Of a stretch of 61,497 bases of DNA, positions 40,558-49,369 are shown piece by piece (the stretch's first letter is position 1; each line of letters opens with the position of its first letter). The notes beneath the pieces were generated by a model, which saw only the letters and a list, made by a program, of their open reading frames with translations, was not told the origin of the DNA and did not search any database. This DNA is from Neisseria dentiae (GTDB taxonomy: Bacteria > Pseudomonadota > Gammaproteobacteria > Burkholderiales > Neisseriaceae). The translations under genes were made by a program, and so were the position numbers. The stretch lies in the NCBI RefSeq assembly GCF_024580525.1, contig NZ_JANIKQ010000018.1, forward strand, positions 1 to 61,497. The letters run 5' to 3'.

Positions 40558-41877
40558 ATGTCCCGCCATCCCTCGATACAGGCCCGCCTTTCCGTATTCC
40601 TCACCCTGATTATCCTGCTTACCGCCGTGGTTTCGGGGATTTCCACCTTCTACACCATGTTTGAAGAAGCGCAGGAGCTGCAAGACGACCTGCTCAGACA
40701 GGCGGCAATGCTCACGCAGAAAAACGAGCTGGCGGGCGATACCGGCTACACCGAAATCGATAACGACACCCGCATCTACATCCAGCCCCTGAGCGACAAC
40801 AGCCGCTTCAACCTGCCAGCAGGCGAGCAAGAAGGCTTTTCCGACATCACCGACAAACAAAAAGGCAAACCCTACCGCGCCTATATCCACCACTATCCCG
40901 ACGGCAGCCGCTTCGCCTTTATTCAGGAAACCGAATTCCGCGACGACGTAGCGTTCGACAGCGCCTGGCACGCCGTGCTGCCCCTGCTGGTGCTCGCCCC
41001 CGTGGCCGTGCTGTTGAGTATGCTGATTATCCACATCACCCTGCGGCCGGTGGCCGAATTGTCGAAACAGGCCGAAATGCGTAACGAAAACGACCTCTCG
41101 CCGCTTACCGCCGCCAATATCCCGCAGGAAATCTACGGCTTCACCGAAGCCATCAACCACCTGCTGCGGCGCGTGGGGGAGGGCGTTTACCGCCAGCAGC
41201 GCTTTATCGCCGATGCCGCCCACGAACTGCGCTCGCCGATGACCGCGCTCTCGCTTCAGGCCGAACGCCTGAACACCCGCGGCCTGCCCGCAGACACCGC
41301 GCAGCTGGTTAACGAACTGCGCGAAGGCATACGCCGCAACCGCCGCCTGCTCGAACAGCTGCTGTCGATGGCAAGGGCGCAGTCCGACGAAAAACGGGTG
41401 CAGCAAACCATACAGGTCAGCCGCACCTGCCGGCGGCTGATACAGGATTTATACCCGCTGGCCGAAGCCAAAAACATCGATTTGGGCGCAGGCTGCAACG
41501 ACGAAACCGAGCTTTTCGGCGACGAAACCGAAATCTATACCCTGCTTAAAACCCTAACCGAAAACGCCATTTCCTACACGCCCGAAAACGGCAGAATCGA
41601 CGTGAGCGCCAAAGCGCACAACGGCGGCTGCCTGATAGAAGTGGAAGACAACGGCCCCGGCATCCCGCCCGAAGAGCGCGAACGCGTGTTCGACCCGTTT
41701 TACCGTATTTTGGGCAGCAACACCGAAGGCAGCGGCCTGGGGCTGTCGATTGCCAAAACCATCACCGAACGCTACGGCGGCCGCATCACGCTGGCCGATG
41801 CCGAACAGTTCGACCACGGCCTGAAAGTGAGCGTGTGGCTGCCGCGCGGGAATATTCAGAAAGAATCAGGAAAGTAA
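40558..41877 (+). CDS. Sensor histidine kinase (QseC/PmrB type)
   Basis: The 439-residue inner-membrane kinase has a first helix near residue 12 (LSVFLTLIILLTAVVSG), a periplasmic sensor of about 120 residues, and a second helix (AVLPLLVLAPVAVLLSMLII). The H-box FIADAAHELRSP carries phosphorylated His222, and there are an N-box (TENAISYTP) and G-boxes (DNGPGIPPEER, GSGLGLSIAK). I chose ATG 40558; the frame runs 44 codons further up through a DUS, which looks untranslated. It pairs with the regulator 148 bases upstream. The signal is unknown. Confidence 0.9.
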   Translation: MSRHPSIQARLSVFLTLIILLTAVVSGISTFYTMFEEAQELQDDLLRQAAMLTQKNELAGDTGYTEIDNDTRIYIQPLSDNSRFNLPAGEQEGFSDITDKQKGKPYRAYIHHYPDGSRFAFIQETEFRDDVAFDSAWHAVLPLLVLAPVAVLLSMLIIHITLRPVAELSKQAEMRNENDLSPLTAANIPQEIYGFTEAINHLLRRVGEGVYRQQRFIADAAHELRSPMTALSLQAERLNTRGLPADTAQLVNELREGIRRNRRLLEQLLSMARAQSDEKRVQQTIQVSRTCRRLIQDLYPLAEAKNIDLGAGCNDETELFGDETEIYTLLKTLTENAISYTPENGRIDVSAKAHNGGCLIEVEDNGPGIPPEERERVFDPFYRILGSNTEGSGLGLSIAKTITERYGGRITLADAEQFDHGLKVSVWLPRGNIQKESGK

Positions 41878-41885
41878 GGTAGAAA

Positions 41886-42048
41886 CCTTTGCAAAAACCC
41901 TGCCCTATCCTGAAAAATATTTTTACCCCGTCATACCTGTGCCCAACCCGGGTATCTGTGATTTCTCTTGAAACAAAGAGATGCTTGGGTCAAGCCCGAG
42001 CATAACGCAGAGGGTTTAAGATGTTGGAAGGTATTTTTGCAAAGGCAT
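41886..42048. repeat. Composite repeat, diverged copy
   Basis: CCTTTGCAAAAACCC on the left and GTATTTTTGCAAAGGC on the right enclose arms at 41929-42007 (CGTCATACCTGTGCCCAACC and GGGTCAAGCCCGAGCATAAC). The left arm has drifted from the perfect form. It fills most of the gap between the kinase and DnaJ-domain genes. Confidence 0.7.
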
Positions 42049-42154
42049 CAGGCCGTCTGAAAAGTTTTTTTCAGACGGCCTGATAATGCAGAAAAACCTA
42101 TTTTTACAGAAGATTGAATATAATCGCAGTTTTCCATTCAACACGGCGGCCACG

Positions 42155-42910
42155 ATGGCAAAACGCATACGCACCCATTACGACAACCTCAAAGTCGCGC
42201 AAGATGCGCCGATTGAAGTGATCCGTGCCGCCTACCGCTCGCTGTGCAAAAAATACCACCCCGACCAAAACCGCGACAACCCCGATGCCGAACGCATCAT
42301 GAGCCTGGTCAACCGCTCTTATGCCGTGCTTTCCGACCCCGAGCAGCGCCGTGCCCACGACGAATGGATAGCCGCCCAAGGCGCGGCTGAAAAACCGGTT
42401 TCTTCACCCATGCCGAAAAACCGCGAACCCGAACCCGGCCTATTTGCCCAAGCCCTGTATGCGCGGCGTTTGTGGTTGGGATTGCTGTTTTTCGCCGCCT
42501 TAATCGGCGCGCTGTTTTGGCTGGCCGGCCAACAGCGGGAGGCTGCCGCCGATATGCCCGTTGCCCGGGCCGACACCGCACCGGCGAGCTATCCCGAATT
42601 CGCACAATATATGGCAGGCTATCCCGTGCTGGCCGAAACCGGCAACGGCATGGTGAAAATCGACAATCAGGCCAACCGCTCAGCCGTGTTGGCGCAGATT
42701 TACCCAGAAAGCGGCAATACTGCCCTGCGTACCATCTATATCCCCCCGCGCGCCGACTTTACCGCATTCAAATTGCCCTCGGGCAGCTACCGCATCAGCT
42801 ACCGCCAGCTTGCCGACGGCAGCCGGGAAAACACCGTTTTCACGCTTTCAGACGGCCAAACCCAAGCAACGGTGGTGCAGCTGGAAAGCGCCCGCGCCGG
42901 CGTACCTTAA
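42155..42910 (+). CDS. Membrane-anchored J-domain protein
   Basis: The product of about 251 residues begins with a J domain (THYDNLKVAQDAPIEVIRAA, then KKYHPDQNRDN with HPD at 35-37). It has one central transmembrane helix (LWLGLLFFAALIGALFWLAG, about residues 108-127) and a periplasmic or external domain of about 120 residues with no family I recognise. The J domain should recruit DnaK on the cytoplasmic side. ATG 42155 gives the J domain its usual start; the frame extends 23 codons upstream without a good ribosome site. No partner gene is adjacent. Confidence 0.8.
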   Translation: MAKRIRTHYDNLKVAQDAPIEVIRAAYRSLCKKYHPDQNRDNPDAERIMSLVNRSYAVLSDPEQRRAHDEWIAAQGAAEKPVSSPMPKNREPEPGLFAQALYARRLWLGLLFFAALIGALFWLAGQQREAAADMPVARADTAPASYPEFAQYMAGYPVLAETGNGMVKIDNQANRSAVLAQIYPESGNTALRTIYIPPRADFTAFKLPSGSYRISYRQLADGSRENTVFTLSDGQTQATVVQLESARAGVP

Positions 42911-42913
42911 GGC

Positions 42914-43028
42914 CGTCTGAAATGTTAGATTCAGCCATTATCGGGCTTGAACCGATAATCCGGCATGTGCCATTCAGGCGAAAAGCGAATGTTTTCAGAC
43001 GGCCTCAAGGTATTTTTGCAAAGATCTC
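42914..43028. repeat. Composite repeat, second sub-family (TATCGGG palindrome)
   Basis: A DUS is followed by GATTCAGCCATTATCGGGCT and the complement AACCGATAAT, then GCCATTCAGGCG, a second DUS and the end AAGGTATTTTTGCAAAGATC. It shares its order of parts with 58224-58395. Confidence 0.65.
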
Positions 43029-43052
43029 AAATAATCAGATAGGAGACACACC

Positions 43053-43649
43053 ATGTCGAAATGGGACGAACGCTACCAGCCCGAAGAATATGTGTTCGGC
43101 ACCGAGCCAAACGAATTTATCGCCCGTATCCGCCCCTATCTGCCTGCGCAGGGCAGGGCATTGGATTTGGCCACCGGCGAAGGGCGCAACGGCATTTTTC
43201 TGGCGCAGCTCGGTTTGGAAGCCGAAGGTGTGGATATGTCGGCCAGAGGGCTGGAAAAAGCGCAAAAACTGGCGCAGCAAAAAGGCGTGCGGTTTGCCAC
43301 CCGCTTGGCCAACATCTCCGAAATGGATTTACCGACCGACCATTATGCCGTGATTACCTCGGTATTCTGCCACTTTGCCGAACCCGAGCGCAGCCGCACC
43401 CTGCAACGCATGATAACCGCACTGCAAAGCGGCGGCCTATTTGCCGGTGTGTTCTACCACCCCGACCAAATCGGCCGCGGCACCGGCGGCCCGTCCGACC
43501 CCGCCATGCTCGGCACGCTGGAAGAAATGCAGCAGGCGCTGCACGGTTTGGAATGGCTGGTGGCCGAACACAGCTTGCGCGATATGAGCGAAGGCAGCCG
43601 CCATCAAGGCGTCAGCTCGGTGATTTACCTGCTGGGGCGCAAGCCGTGA
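43053..43649 (+). CDS. Class I SAM-dependent methyltransferase
   Basis: The 198-residue product has the SAM-binding motif I ALDLATGEGRNGIFLAQLG (about residues 37-55), the acidic end of strand 2 in AEGVDMSARGLEKA, and a motif IV-like ITSVFCHFAEP. The small size and WDERY start resemble the TehB-like group of methyltransferases; the substrate is not evident. ATG follows TAGGAGACACACC. It is a lone gene between repeat elements. Confidence 0.8.
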   Translation: MSKWDERYQPEEYVFGTEPNEFIARIRPYLPAQGRALDLATGEGRNGIFLAQLGLEAEGVDMSARGLEKAQKLAQQKGVRFATRLANISEMDLPTDHYAVITSVFCHFAEPERSRTLQRMITALQSGGLFAGVFYHPDQIGRGTGGPSDPAMLGTLEEMQQALHGLEWLVAEHSLRDMSEGSRHQGVSSVIYLLGRKP

Positions 43650-43659
43650 CAAGGGTAAG

Positions 43660-43774
43660 GTCTTGCAAAAATCAAACTGCCCCCTAAACAAGCCTGGATA
43701 CCGTTGTTCCCGCCTGCGCGGAAATAACGGTATTTAAACATTTCAGACGGCCGTAAGGTATTTTGCAAAGGCCC
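43660..43774. repeat. Composite repeat with dRS3-like core
   Basis: It starts GGTCTTGCAAAAATC and ends AAGGTATTTTGCAAAGGCC after a DUS. The core at 43699-43732 is TACCGTTGTTCCCGCC followed by TGCGCGGAAATAACGGTA, a palindrome resembling the neisserial dRS3 repeat. The arrangement is the same as in the CGTCAT-type elements, with a different core. Confidence 0.6.
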
Positions 43775-43798
43775 CGGGGTTTCAAAAAATGCCGTTTG

Positions 43799-43954
43799 TA
43801 TAGTGGATTGAATTACTTCGATACAAGGCGGCAAGCCGCAGACAGTGCAAGTAGTGCGGAACCGATTCCGTTGCCGCCTTAGCGGCTTACAAAACCGTTC
43901 TCTTTGAGCTAAGGCGCAGCAACGCCGTAGCGAAAGCTAAGTTAATCCACTATA
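43799..43954. mobile_element. Correia repeat enclosed element (CREE)
   Basis: It is 156 bp, bounded by TATAGTGGATT and AATCCACTATA. The interior has the known features GCCGCAGACAGT, GGAACCGATTCC and GTTCTCTTTGAGCTAAGGCG. Size and ends match full-length Correia elements of Neisseria, which can supply promoters or RNase III sites. It lies in the 517-base gap between the methyltransferase and aceA 3' ends. Confidence 0.92.
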
Positions 43955-43998
43955 TCTGTATGCAGAAGATGATTCAGTAAGCTGTTCGGTTTGCAGGC

Positions 43999-44030
43999 AA
44001 AAAAAGCGGGCAACCCTTGCGGATTGCCCG
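43999..44030 (-). terminator. Rho-independent terminator (minus strand) downstream of aceA
   Basis: On the minus strand, CGGGCAA pairs with TTGCCCG and is followed by seven T. It is 137 bases after the aceA stop. Confidence 0.65.
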
Positions 44031-44125
44031 AATACCTCAAATCAGAGATTTACGCTTCACAAACAATACAGGCTTGCGCCTGCACTTTATCCGCACAGCT
44101 CAACTCTATGCAGATAAAGAGGTCA

Positions 44126-44160
44126 GTTTCAGACGGCCTTTCGTTGAGGCCGTCTGAAAC
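44126..44160. terminator. Inverted-DUS hairpin at the aceA 3' end
   Basis: GTTTCAGACGGCCT / AGGCCGTCTGAAAC, 14-bp stem and 7-nt loop, 6 bases from the aceA stop. Confidence 0.7.
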
Positions 44161-44166
44161 GGTCTC

Positions 44167-45765
44167 TTACGAGAATTGGTTCATGGTGTTGTCTTTACCG
44201 CCCGCTTTCAGTGCGGCTTCGCCGGCAAAGTATTCTTTGTGGTTGTCGCCAATGTCGGAACCGGCCATGTTTTGGTGTTTCACGGTGGCGATACCTTGGC
44301 GGATTTCTTCACGCTGAACGCCCTTCACATAAGCCAGCATGCCTTGGTCGGCAAAGTAGCCTTTGGCCAGATTGTCGGTTGACAAGGCGGCGGTATGGTA
44401 AGTGGGCAGGGTAATCAGGTGGTGGAAGATACCGGCTTGGGCAGACGCATCTTTTTGGAACGTGCGGATGCGTTCGTCGGCTTCTTTGGCCAAATCGGTA
44501 TCGTCGTAATCCACGCTCATCAGTTTGGCGCGGTCGTAGGCAGATACGTCTTTGCCGGCCTGCTGCCATGCGTCGAACACTTGCTGGCGGAAATTCAGCG
44601 TCCAGTTGAACGAGGGGCTGTTGTTATACACCAGTTTGGCGTTCGGAATGGTTTCGCGGATTTTGTCCACCATTTCTTTAATCTGGCCGATGTGCGGTTT
44701 TTCGGTTTCGATCCACAGCAAGTCGGCGCCGTTTTGCAGCGAGGTTACGCAGTCAAGCACCACACGGTCGATGCCAGTGCCTTTGCGGAACTGGAACAGG
44801 TTGCTCGGCAGGCGCACGGGCTTGATGGTTTTGCCGTTGGTGTTCACAATCACGTCGCCCGGTTTGATTTGGCTCAGGTCGGTGATTTCTTCGCCGTCTA
44901 AGAAGCTGTTGTATTGATCGCCCAAATCGCCCGGCTGCAATGAGTAGGCAATCTGTTTGGTTAAGCCGGCGCCCAAAGAGTCGGTGCGGGCGACAATCAC
45001 GCCGTCGTCCACGCCCAATTCCAAGAATGCGTAGCGGACGGCGTTGATTTTCGCCAAGAAATCAACGTGCGGAACGGTTACTTTGCCGTCTTGGTGGCCG
45101 CATTGTTTTTCATCGGAAACTTGGTTTTCGATTTGGATACAGCAGGCGCCTGCTTCAATCATTTTCTTGGCCAAGAGATAGGTGGCCTCGGCGTTGCCGA
45201 AACCGGCGTCGATATCGGCGATAATCGGCACAACGTGGGTTTCGAAGTTGTCGATTTGGTTTTGGATTTCCTGTTCTTTGGCTTTGTCGCCGGCGGCGCG
45301 GGCGGCATCCAGCGCGGTGAACAGCAGGTCAAGCTCGCGGGCGTCGGCCTGTTTCAGGAAGGTGTACAGCTCTTCAATCAAAGCCGGAACGCTGGTTTTT
45401 TCGTGCATGGATTGGTCGGGCAGCGGGCCGAATTCGGAACGCATGCCGGCCACCATCCAGCCGGAGAGATACAGGTAGCGTTTGTTGGTGGTTTTTTGGT
45501 GTTTTTTAATCGAAATCAGTTTTTGCTGGCCGACAAAACCGTGCCAGCAGCCGAGCGATTGGGTGTAGTTTGCGGGGTCGGCGTCGTATTCGGCCATGTC
45601 GCGGCGCATAATGGCGGCGGTGTATTTGGCGATATCCAAGCCTGTTTTGAAGCGGTTTTGCAGCCGCATACGGGCAACGTATTCGGGGGTAATCGCGCTC
45701 CAGCCCGAACCCATCTGCTGCTTCAGCTCTGCTGCTTGTTTGATTTCGTTTTGGTAATTTGCCAT
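44167..45765 (-). CDS. aceA: Isocitrate lyase (long, Pseudomonas-type)
   Basis: AceA splits isocitrate to glyoxylate and succinate, the first step of the glyoxylate shunt used on acetate or fatty acids. The 532-residue product is of the long proteobacterial type. The active-site loop reads DEKQCGHQDGKVTVPH (the cysteine near residue 220 is the catalytic one; the shorter type has KKCGH). Other anchors are DIDAGFGNAEATYLLAK with metal-binding Asp, YNNSPSFNWTL and the C-terminal QREEIRQGIATVKHQ. ATG 45765 follows AAGGAGTTAAC. Malate synthase is not in the window. Confidence 0.95.
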   Translation of the reverse strand: MANYQNEIKQAAELKQQMGSGWSAITPEYVARMRLQNRFKTGLDIAKYTAAIMRRDMAEYDADPANYTQSLGCWHGFVGQQKLISIKKHQKTTNKRYLYLSGWMVAGMRSEFGPLPDQSMHEKTSVPALIEELYTFLKQADARELDLLFTALDAARAAGDKAKEQEIQNQIDNFETHVVPIIADIDAGFGNAEATYLLAKKMIEAGACCIQIENQVSDEKQCGHQDGKVTVPHVDFLAKINAVRYAFLELGVDDGVIVARTDSLGAGLTKQIAYSLQPGDLGDQYNSFLDGEEITDLSQIKPGDVIVNTNGKTIKPVRLPSNLFQFRKGTGIDRVVLDCVTSLQNGADLLWIETEKPHIGQIKEMVDKIRETIPNAKLVYNNSPSFNWTLNFRQQVFDAWQQAGKDVSAYDRAKLMSVDYDDTDLAKEADERIRTFQKDASAQAGIFHHLITLPTYHTAALSTDNLAKGYFADQGMLAYVKGVQREEIRQGIATVKHQNMAGSDIGDNHKEYFAGEAALKAGGKDNTMNQFS

Positions 45766-46172
45766 CTCTGTTAACTCCTTTGTTCTCGCTTGATTTTTGG
45801 AATACCGTTTACACGTTATTGATTTCGTGTAGTGGGGCGTAGTCGGAATTTACCCGCTTTTTGCCGTCTTGCCAAGCCCTTGTTGCAAAGTTTTTGATTT
45901 TTATGCAGGTTTTGAATGATTGGCAGTTGGTGTTTTTGGAATTTTATGGCTGTTGTTTGGCAGTTTTCTATATTTTTTGGGGAAATCTGCTGTTTTTGAG
46001 ATATTTATTATCAGGATTTGAGGTGTCGCATTATTGTTTTCCAACAACGGCAATAGTGTAGTGGTTTGAATTTCAGGGGTTTATTTTGGACGGTGTTGCT
46101 GCCGTACAATATCGGCTATGCCGAAAGATTAATAAGTAGCGGCGTGTAATCCGGTGTTCGGCAATAAAAAAT
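45766..46172. other. AT-rich untranslated gap upstream of aceA
   Basis: Most of the 468-base gap 45766-46233 has no gene that I can support. It is T-rich on the plus strand, which gives poly-A-rich leader DNA for aceA on the minus strand. A 66-codon open frame at 45861 is hydrophobic and lacks a ribosome site. Confidence 0.4.
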
Positions 46173-46204
46173 GCCGCCTTTCTTTAATACGTTAAGAAAG
46201 GCGG
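46173..46204 (-). terminator. Terminator of the lpxL-like gene (minus strand)
   Basis: GCCGCCTTTCTT and AAGAAAGGCGGC form the stem, with a T run on the minus-strand 3' side (AAAAAA at 46166-46171 on the plus strand). Confidence 0.75.
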
Positions 46205-46233
46205 CTTGTATTGTTTAAAGGCCGTCTGAAACG

Positions 46234-47106
46234 TTAGCCGTAAAAGCCCGGCTCGCCTTCGGGGCGGGTTTTGAAACGTTTGTGCAGCCAGAAATATTGT
46301 TCGGGGTGTTCGCGTGCGCGCGCTTCGATAAAGTCGTTCATGCGCTGCGTGTCGGCCTCCGCACTCTCGGTGGGAAAGTTTTCCCAGGCGGGATAAAAAC
46401 GCAGCGTTACGGTGTTGTCGGCTTCACGGGTGGGGATAGCGGGGATAACTCTGGCACCGGTTAAGCCTGCGATGCGGCTCAATCCGGCAATGGTGGCGGT
46501 GGGAATGCCGAAAAAGTTGACGAAAATCGAGTCGTTGCGGCCGAAATCTTGGTCGGGCAGGTAGAGAAAGGGGGTGCCGCTTTTGCGGATTTGTTTGATA
46601 ATCGCCCGCAAACCTTCGGTGCGGCCGATTAAAAACACGTTGTTGTAGCGGTGGCGGCCTTTGAGAATCTGCTCGTCCATCGCCCGGTTTTTCTGGTGGG
46701 AATACATGCTGGTAAGCGGCACGTCTTGGTTGAGGGTGTAAACGGCCATTTCAAACGCGGTGAAGTGGGGGTAGAGCAGAATCACTTTTTCGCCCGCTGC
46801 CAGCGCGTCGTCGAGATGGTGTTTGTCTTGATAGCGAACGAAGCGGCGCAGGCGTTCGGCGGGGGCATACCAATAAAGGCCGTATTCGAACATCAGTTTG
46901 GCCATGTGTTGGAAATGGCGTTTCAGCACGGCGGTGCGTTCGGTTTCGCTCCACTCGGGAAAGCATTTCCGTAAATTGGTTTCGCCCACTTTGCGGCGCG
47001 GTTTGACGGCGTAATAAGCCAAAAAGCCGACAAAGTCGGCCAGTTTGTGAATCAGGCAAAACGGCAGCAGTTGAATTAAATATAAGATAAAGAAAGCGAA
47101 TTTCAT
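46234..47106 (-). CDS. LpxL/HtrB-type lipid A acyltransferase
   Basis: The 290-residue inner-membrane enzyme adds a secondary acyl chain to lipid A. It has an N-terminal membrane helix (FAFFILYLIQLLPFCLIHKL), the HX4E active-site motif HFTAFE (His114, Glu119), and later LPDQDFGRNDSIFVNFFG, the second conserved block of the LpxL family. ATG 47106 begins MKFAFFILYL as in other members; an upstream extension of 21 codons has no support. Whether it is LpxL1- or LpxL2-like cannot be told without alignment. It is a single gene ending at a terminator. Confidence 0.88.
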   Translation of the reverse strand: MKFAFFILYLIQLLPFCLIHKLADFVGFLAYYAVKPRRKVGETNLRKCFPEWSETERTAVLKRHFQHMAKLMFEYGLYWYAPAERLRRFVRYQDKHHLDDALAAGEKVILLYPHFTAFEMAVYTLNQDVPLTSMYSHQKNRAMDEQILKGRHRYNNVFLIGRTEGLRAIIKQIRKSGTPFLYLPDQDFGRNDSIFVNFFGIPTATIAGLSRIAGLTGARVIPAIPTREADNTVTLRFYPAWENFPTESAEADTQRMNDFIEARAREHPEQYFWLHKRFKTRPEGEPGFYG

Positions 47107-47377
47107 TTGTCGGCTGTCGGGTTGGGCGGGTGGCCGTATTATAGACGCGAACGCTGCTTTTTTATACAAACCTTTTCGGGTTGGGCAGGGTTATTGAGCA
47201 GCATGGCGGGTCGGTGTGCAAATACGGGCTTCCGGTTTTCAGACGGCCTGAGCAGATTTTGTCAAGGTTCCGGCTTGTTATCATCTGCTCAGCAAATGGT
47301 TTAACTCTAAAACGGTGTTTGGGCAATTCTGCCGATAGGCTACAATAAGCTCCGCATTTTTTGTTAAGCGTTTTGAG

Positions 47378-49156
47378 ATGAAAACTTTTTCCGCCCTGCT
47401 GCTGTTTTGCGCCGCCGCCCACGCCCACGCCGCCCACGGTTTGGCTTTGGGCCAGCCCGTGCTGCACCCTGCCGGCTTCAAATCGTTCGGTTATGTCAAC
47501 CCCGATGCGCCCAAAGGCGGCACGTTTACGCTGCCTGCGCCCGGCAGCTTCGATACGCTCAACCCGTTTACGCTCAAAGGCGACCATGAGGCGGGCACCG
47601 TTATGCTCACGCTCGACACGCTGGCCGAAAAAGGCAAAGACGAGCCGTTTGCCATGTACGGCCTGCTGGCGGAAGACATTTCTCCGGCTTCAGACGGCCT
47701 TTCCGTAACCTTCAAACTCAACCCCAAAGCACGCTTTCACAACGGCGACCCCGTGTTGGCCAAAGACGTGGCCGCCTCGTTCAACACCCTCACCCGCGAC
47801 AAAGCCGCCGCGCCCATGTACCGTTTTTATTGGGCAGACGTGGCGCGCGTAGAAACCCCTGATGAGCGCACGGCGGTGTTCCGCTTCAAAAAGCGCAACG
47901 CTGAACTGCACATGACTTTGGGCGAGCTGCCCGTGTTTTCGCATAAAAGCTATCCCAAAGGCCTCGCCGCCGCAGCCAACACCCCGCCTATCGGCTCCGG
48001 CCCCTACCGCCTGCACAAAACCGACGCAGGCCGCCTGAGCGAATTCGTGCGCGACAAAAACTATTGGGCGCAAAACCTGCCCGTGCGCAAAGGCATGTAT
48101 AACTTCGACACCGTGCGCTTCAAATATTACAAAGACGACAGCGTGCGCATCGAAGGCATCAAAGGCGGGCAATACGATTTCGTGCAGGAAAACATCGCCC
48201 GCAACTGGGCGCGCGCCTATCCCGATGCCGTGTTGGCGAAACGCAAACTGCACAAACACGAATGGCGGCACAACAACACCGCCGGCATGCAGGGTTTCGT
48301 GATGAACCTGCGCCGCAAGCCTTTCGACGATATCCGCGTGCGGCAGGCGCTGGTGGAAAGTTTCGATTTTGAAAACACCAACACACGCCTGTTTTACAGC
48401 ACCTACCGACGCAGCAACAGCTTCTTCACCAACGGAGAAACCGCCGCACGCGGCAAACCTGCCGGTGCAGAATTGGCCTTGCTCAACGGCGTGAAACAGC
48501 ATCTGCCCGCCGCCGTGTTCACCCAAAACGTGCCCGAACCGCCCAAAACCGACCCCGTGCTCGGCGTGCGCCCCAACCTGCTCAAAGCCCGCGCCCTGCT
48601 CGAACAGGCAGGCTACCGCTACCGCAACGGCATCTTGGTCAACCCGCAGGGCAGGCCGCTGGTGATTGAGTTTCTCAGCCCCAACAAAACCTATGAGCGC
48701 GTAACTGCAAAATGGCGCAACGATTTGGCCAAAATCGGTGTGCTGATGAACGTGCGCGTGGCCGACCCCGCCGTTTACCAAAAGCGGCTCAACAGCTTCG
48801 ATTTCGATATGACCATCACGGTGTATGCCAACAGCGAAAGCCCTGGCAACGAACAGTTCGACTACTTCAGCTGCGCTGCCGCTAAAACCGACGGCAGCCG
48901 CAACTGGGCGGGTGTGTGCCATCCCGCCGTAGAGGCCCTGCTCAAACATTTCGAGAGTTTCACCAACCGTGCCGAATTGGTGGCCGCTTCCCGTGCGCTC
49001 GACCGCGTCTTGCGCCACCAATACATCATCGTGCCCAACTGGTATGCCGACCGCCACCGCGTGGTGTACCGCGACACATTGGGCATACCCGCCAACCGCC
49101 CCAAGTACTATTCTCCCGTAGAGTGGGCGCTGAGCACGGGTTGGGTGAAACGGTAG
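47378..49156 (+). CDS. YejA-like peptide-binding protein (family 5 SBP)
   Basis: The 592-residue product has a signal peptide (cleavage near AHA-AH) and the SBP family 5 fold: FGYVNPDAPKGGTFTLPAPG near the mature start, DGLSVTFKLNPKARFHNGDP (about residue 105), PIGSGPYRL and a C-terminal FDYFSCAAAKTDGSRNW. It most resembles periplasmic YejA, the binding protein of the Yej oligopeptide importer. No yejB, yejE or yejF homologue is adjacent, so it either works with a transporter encoded elsewhere or has another use. A DUS is inside the gene near 47692. Confidence 0.87.
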   Translation: MKTFSALLLFCAAAHAHAAHGLALGQPVLHPAGFKSFGYVNPDAPKGGTFTLPAPGSFDTLNPFTLKGDHEAGTVMLTLDTLAEKGKDEPFAMYGLLAEDISPASDGLSVTFKLNPKARFHNGDPVLAKDVAASFNTLTRDKAAAPMYRFYWADVARVETPDERTAVFRFKKRNAELHMTLGELPVFSHKSYPKGLAAAANTPPIGSGPYRLHKTDAGRLSEFVRDKNYWAQNLPVRKGMYNFDTVRFKYYKDDSVRIEGIKGGQYDFVQENIARNWARAYPDAVLAKRKLHKHEWRHNNTAGMQGFVMNLRRKPFDDIRVRQALVESFDFENTNTRLFYSTYRRSNSFFTNGETAARGKPAGAELALLNGVKQHLPAAVFTQNVPEPPKTDPVLGVRPNLLKARALLEQAGYRYRNGILVNPQGRPLVIEFLSPNKTYERVTAKWRNDLAKIGVLMNVRVADPAVYQKRLNSFDFDMTITVYANSESPGNEQFDYFSCAAAKTDGSRNWAGVCHPAVEALLKHFESFTNRAELVAASRALDRVLRHQYIIVPNWYADRHRVVYRDTLGIPANRPKYYSPVEWALSTGWVKR

Positions 49157-49369
49157 TGCGGGCAATGGAAAACAAAGGCTTCAGGCCGTCTGAAAACCGG
49201 CGGTCGGTTTGCCTTGACGTTCAGACGGCCCACTAACTTGATACAAAACAAAAAGCCTTTTCGGCCAAGCAACTTAAAATACCCATAGCGGTCTATCTCA
49301 TATAAACTGAAAACACAAACCGCCCCAAAAAAGCAGACCAACCGTTACCACAAACCGAGGAGGTGCATC

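Noticed and set aside
45861..46061. A 66-codon hydrophobic open frame upstream of aceA
   Set aside because: It has a non-ATG start without a ribosome site, and its hydrophobic composition follows from T-rich DNA.
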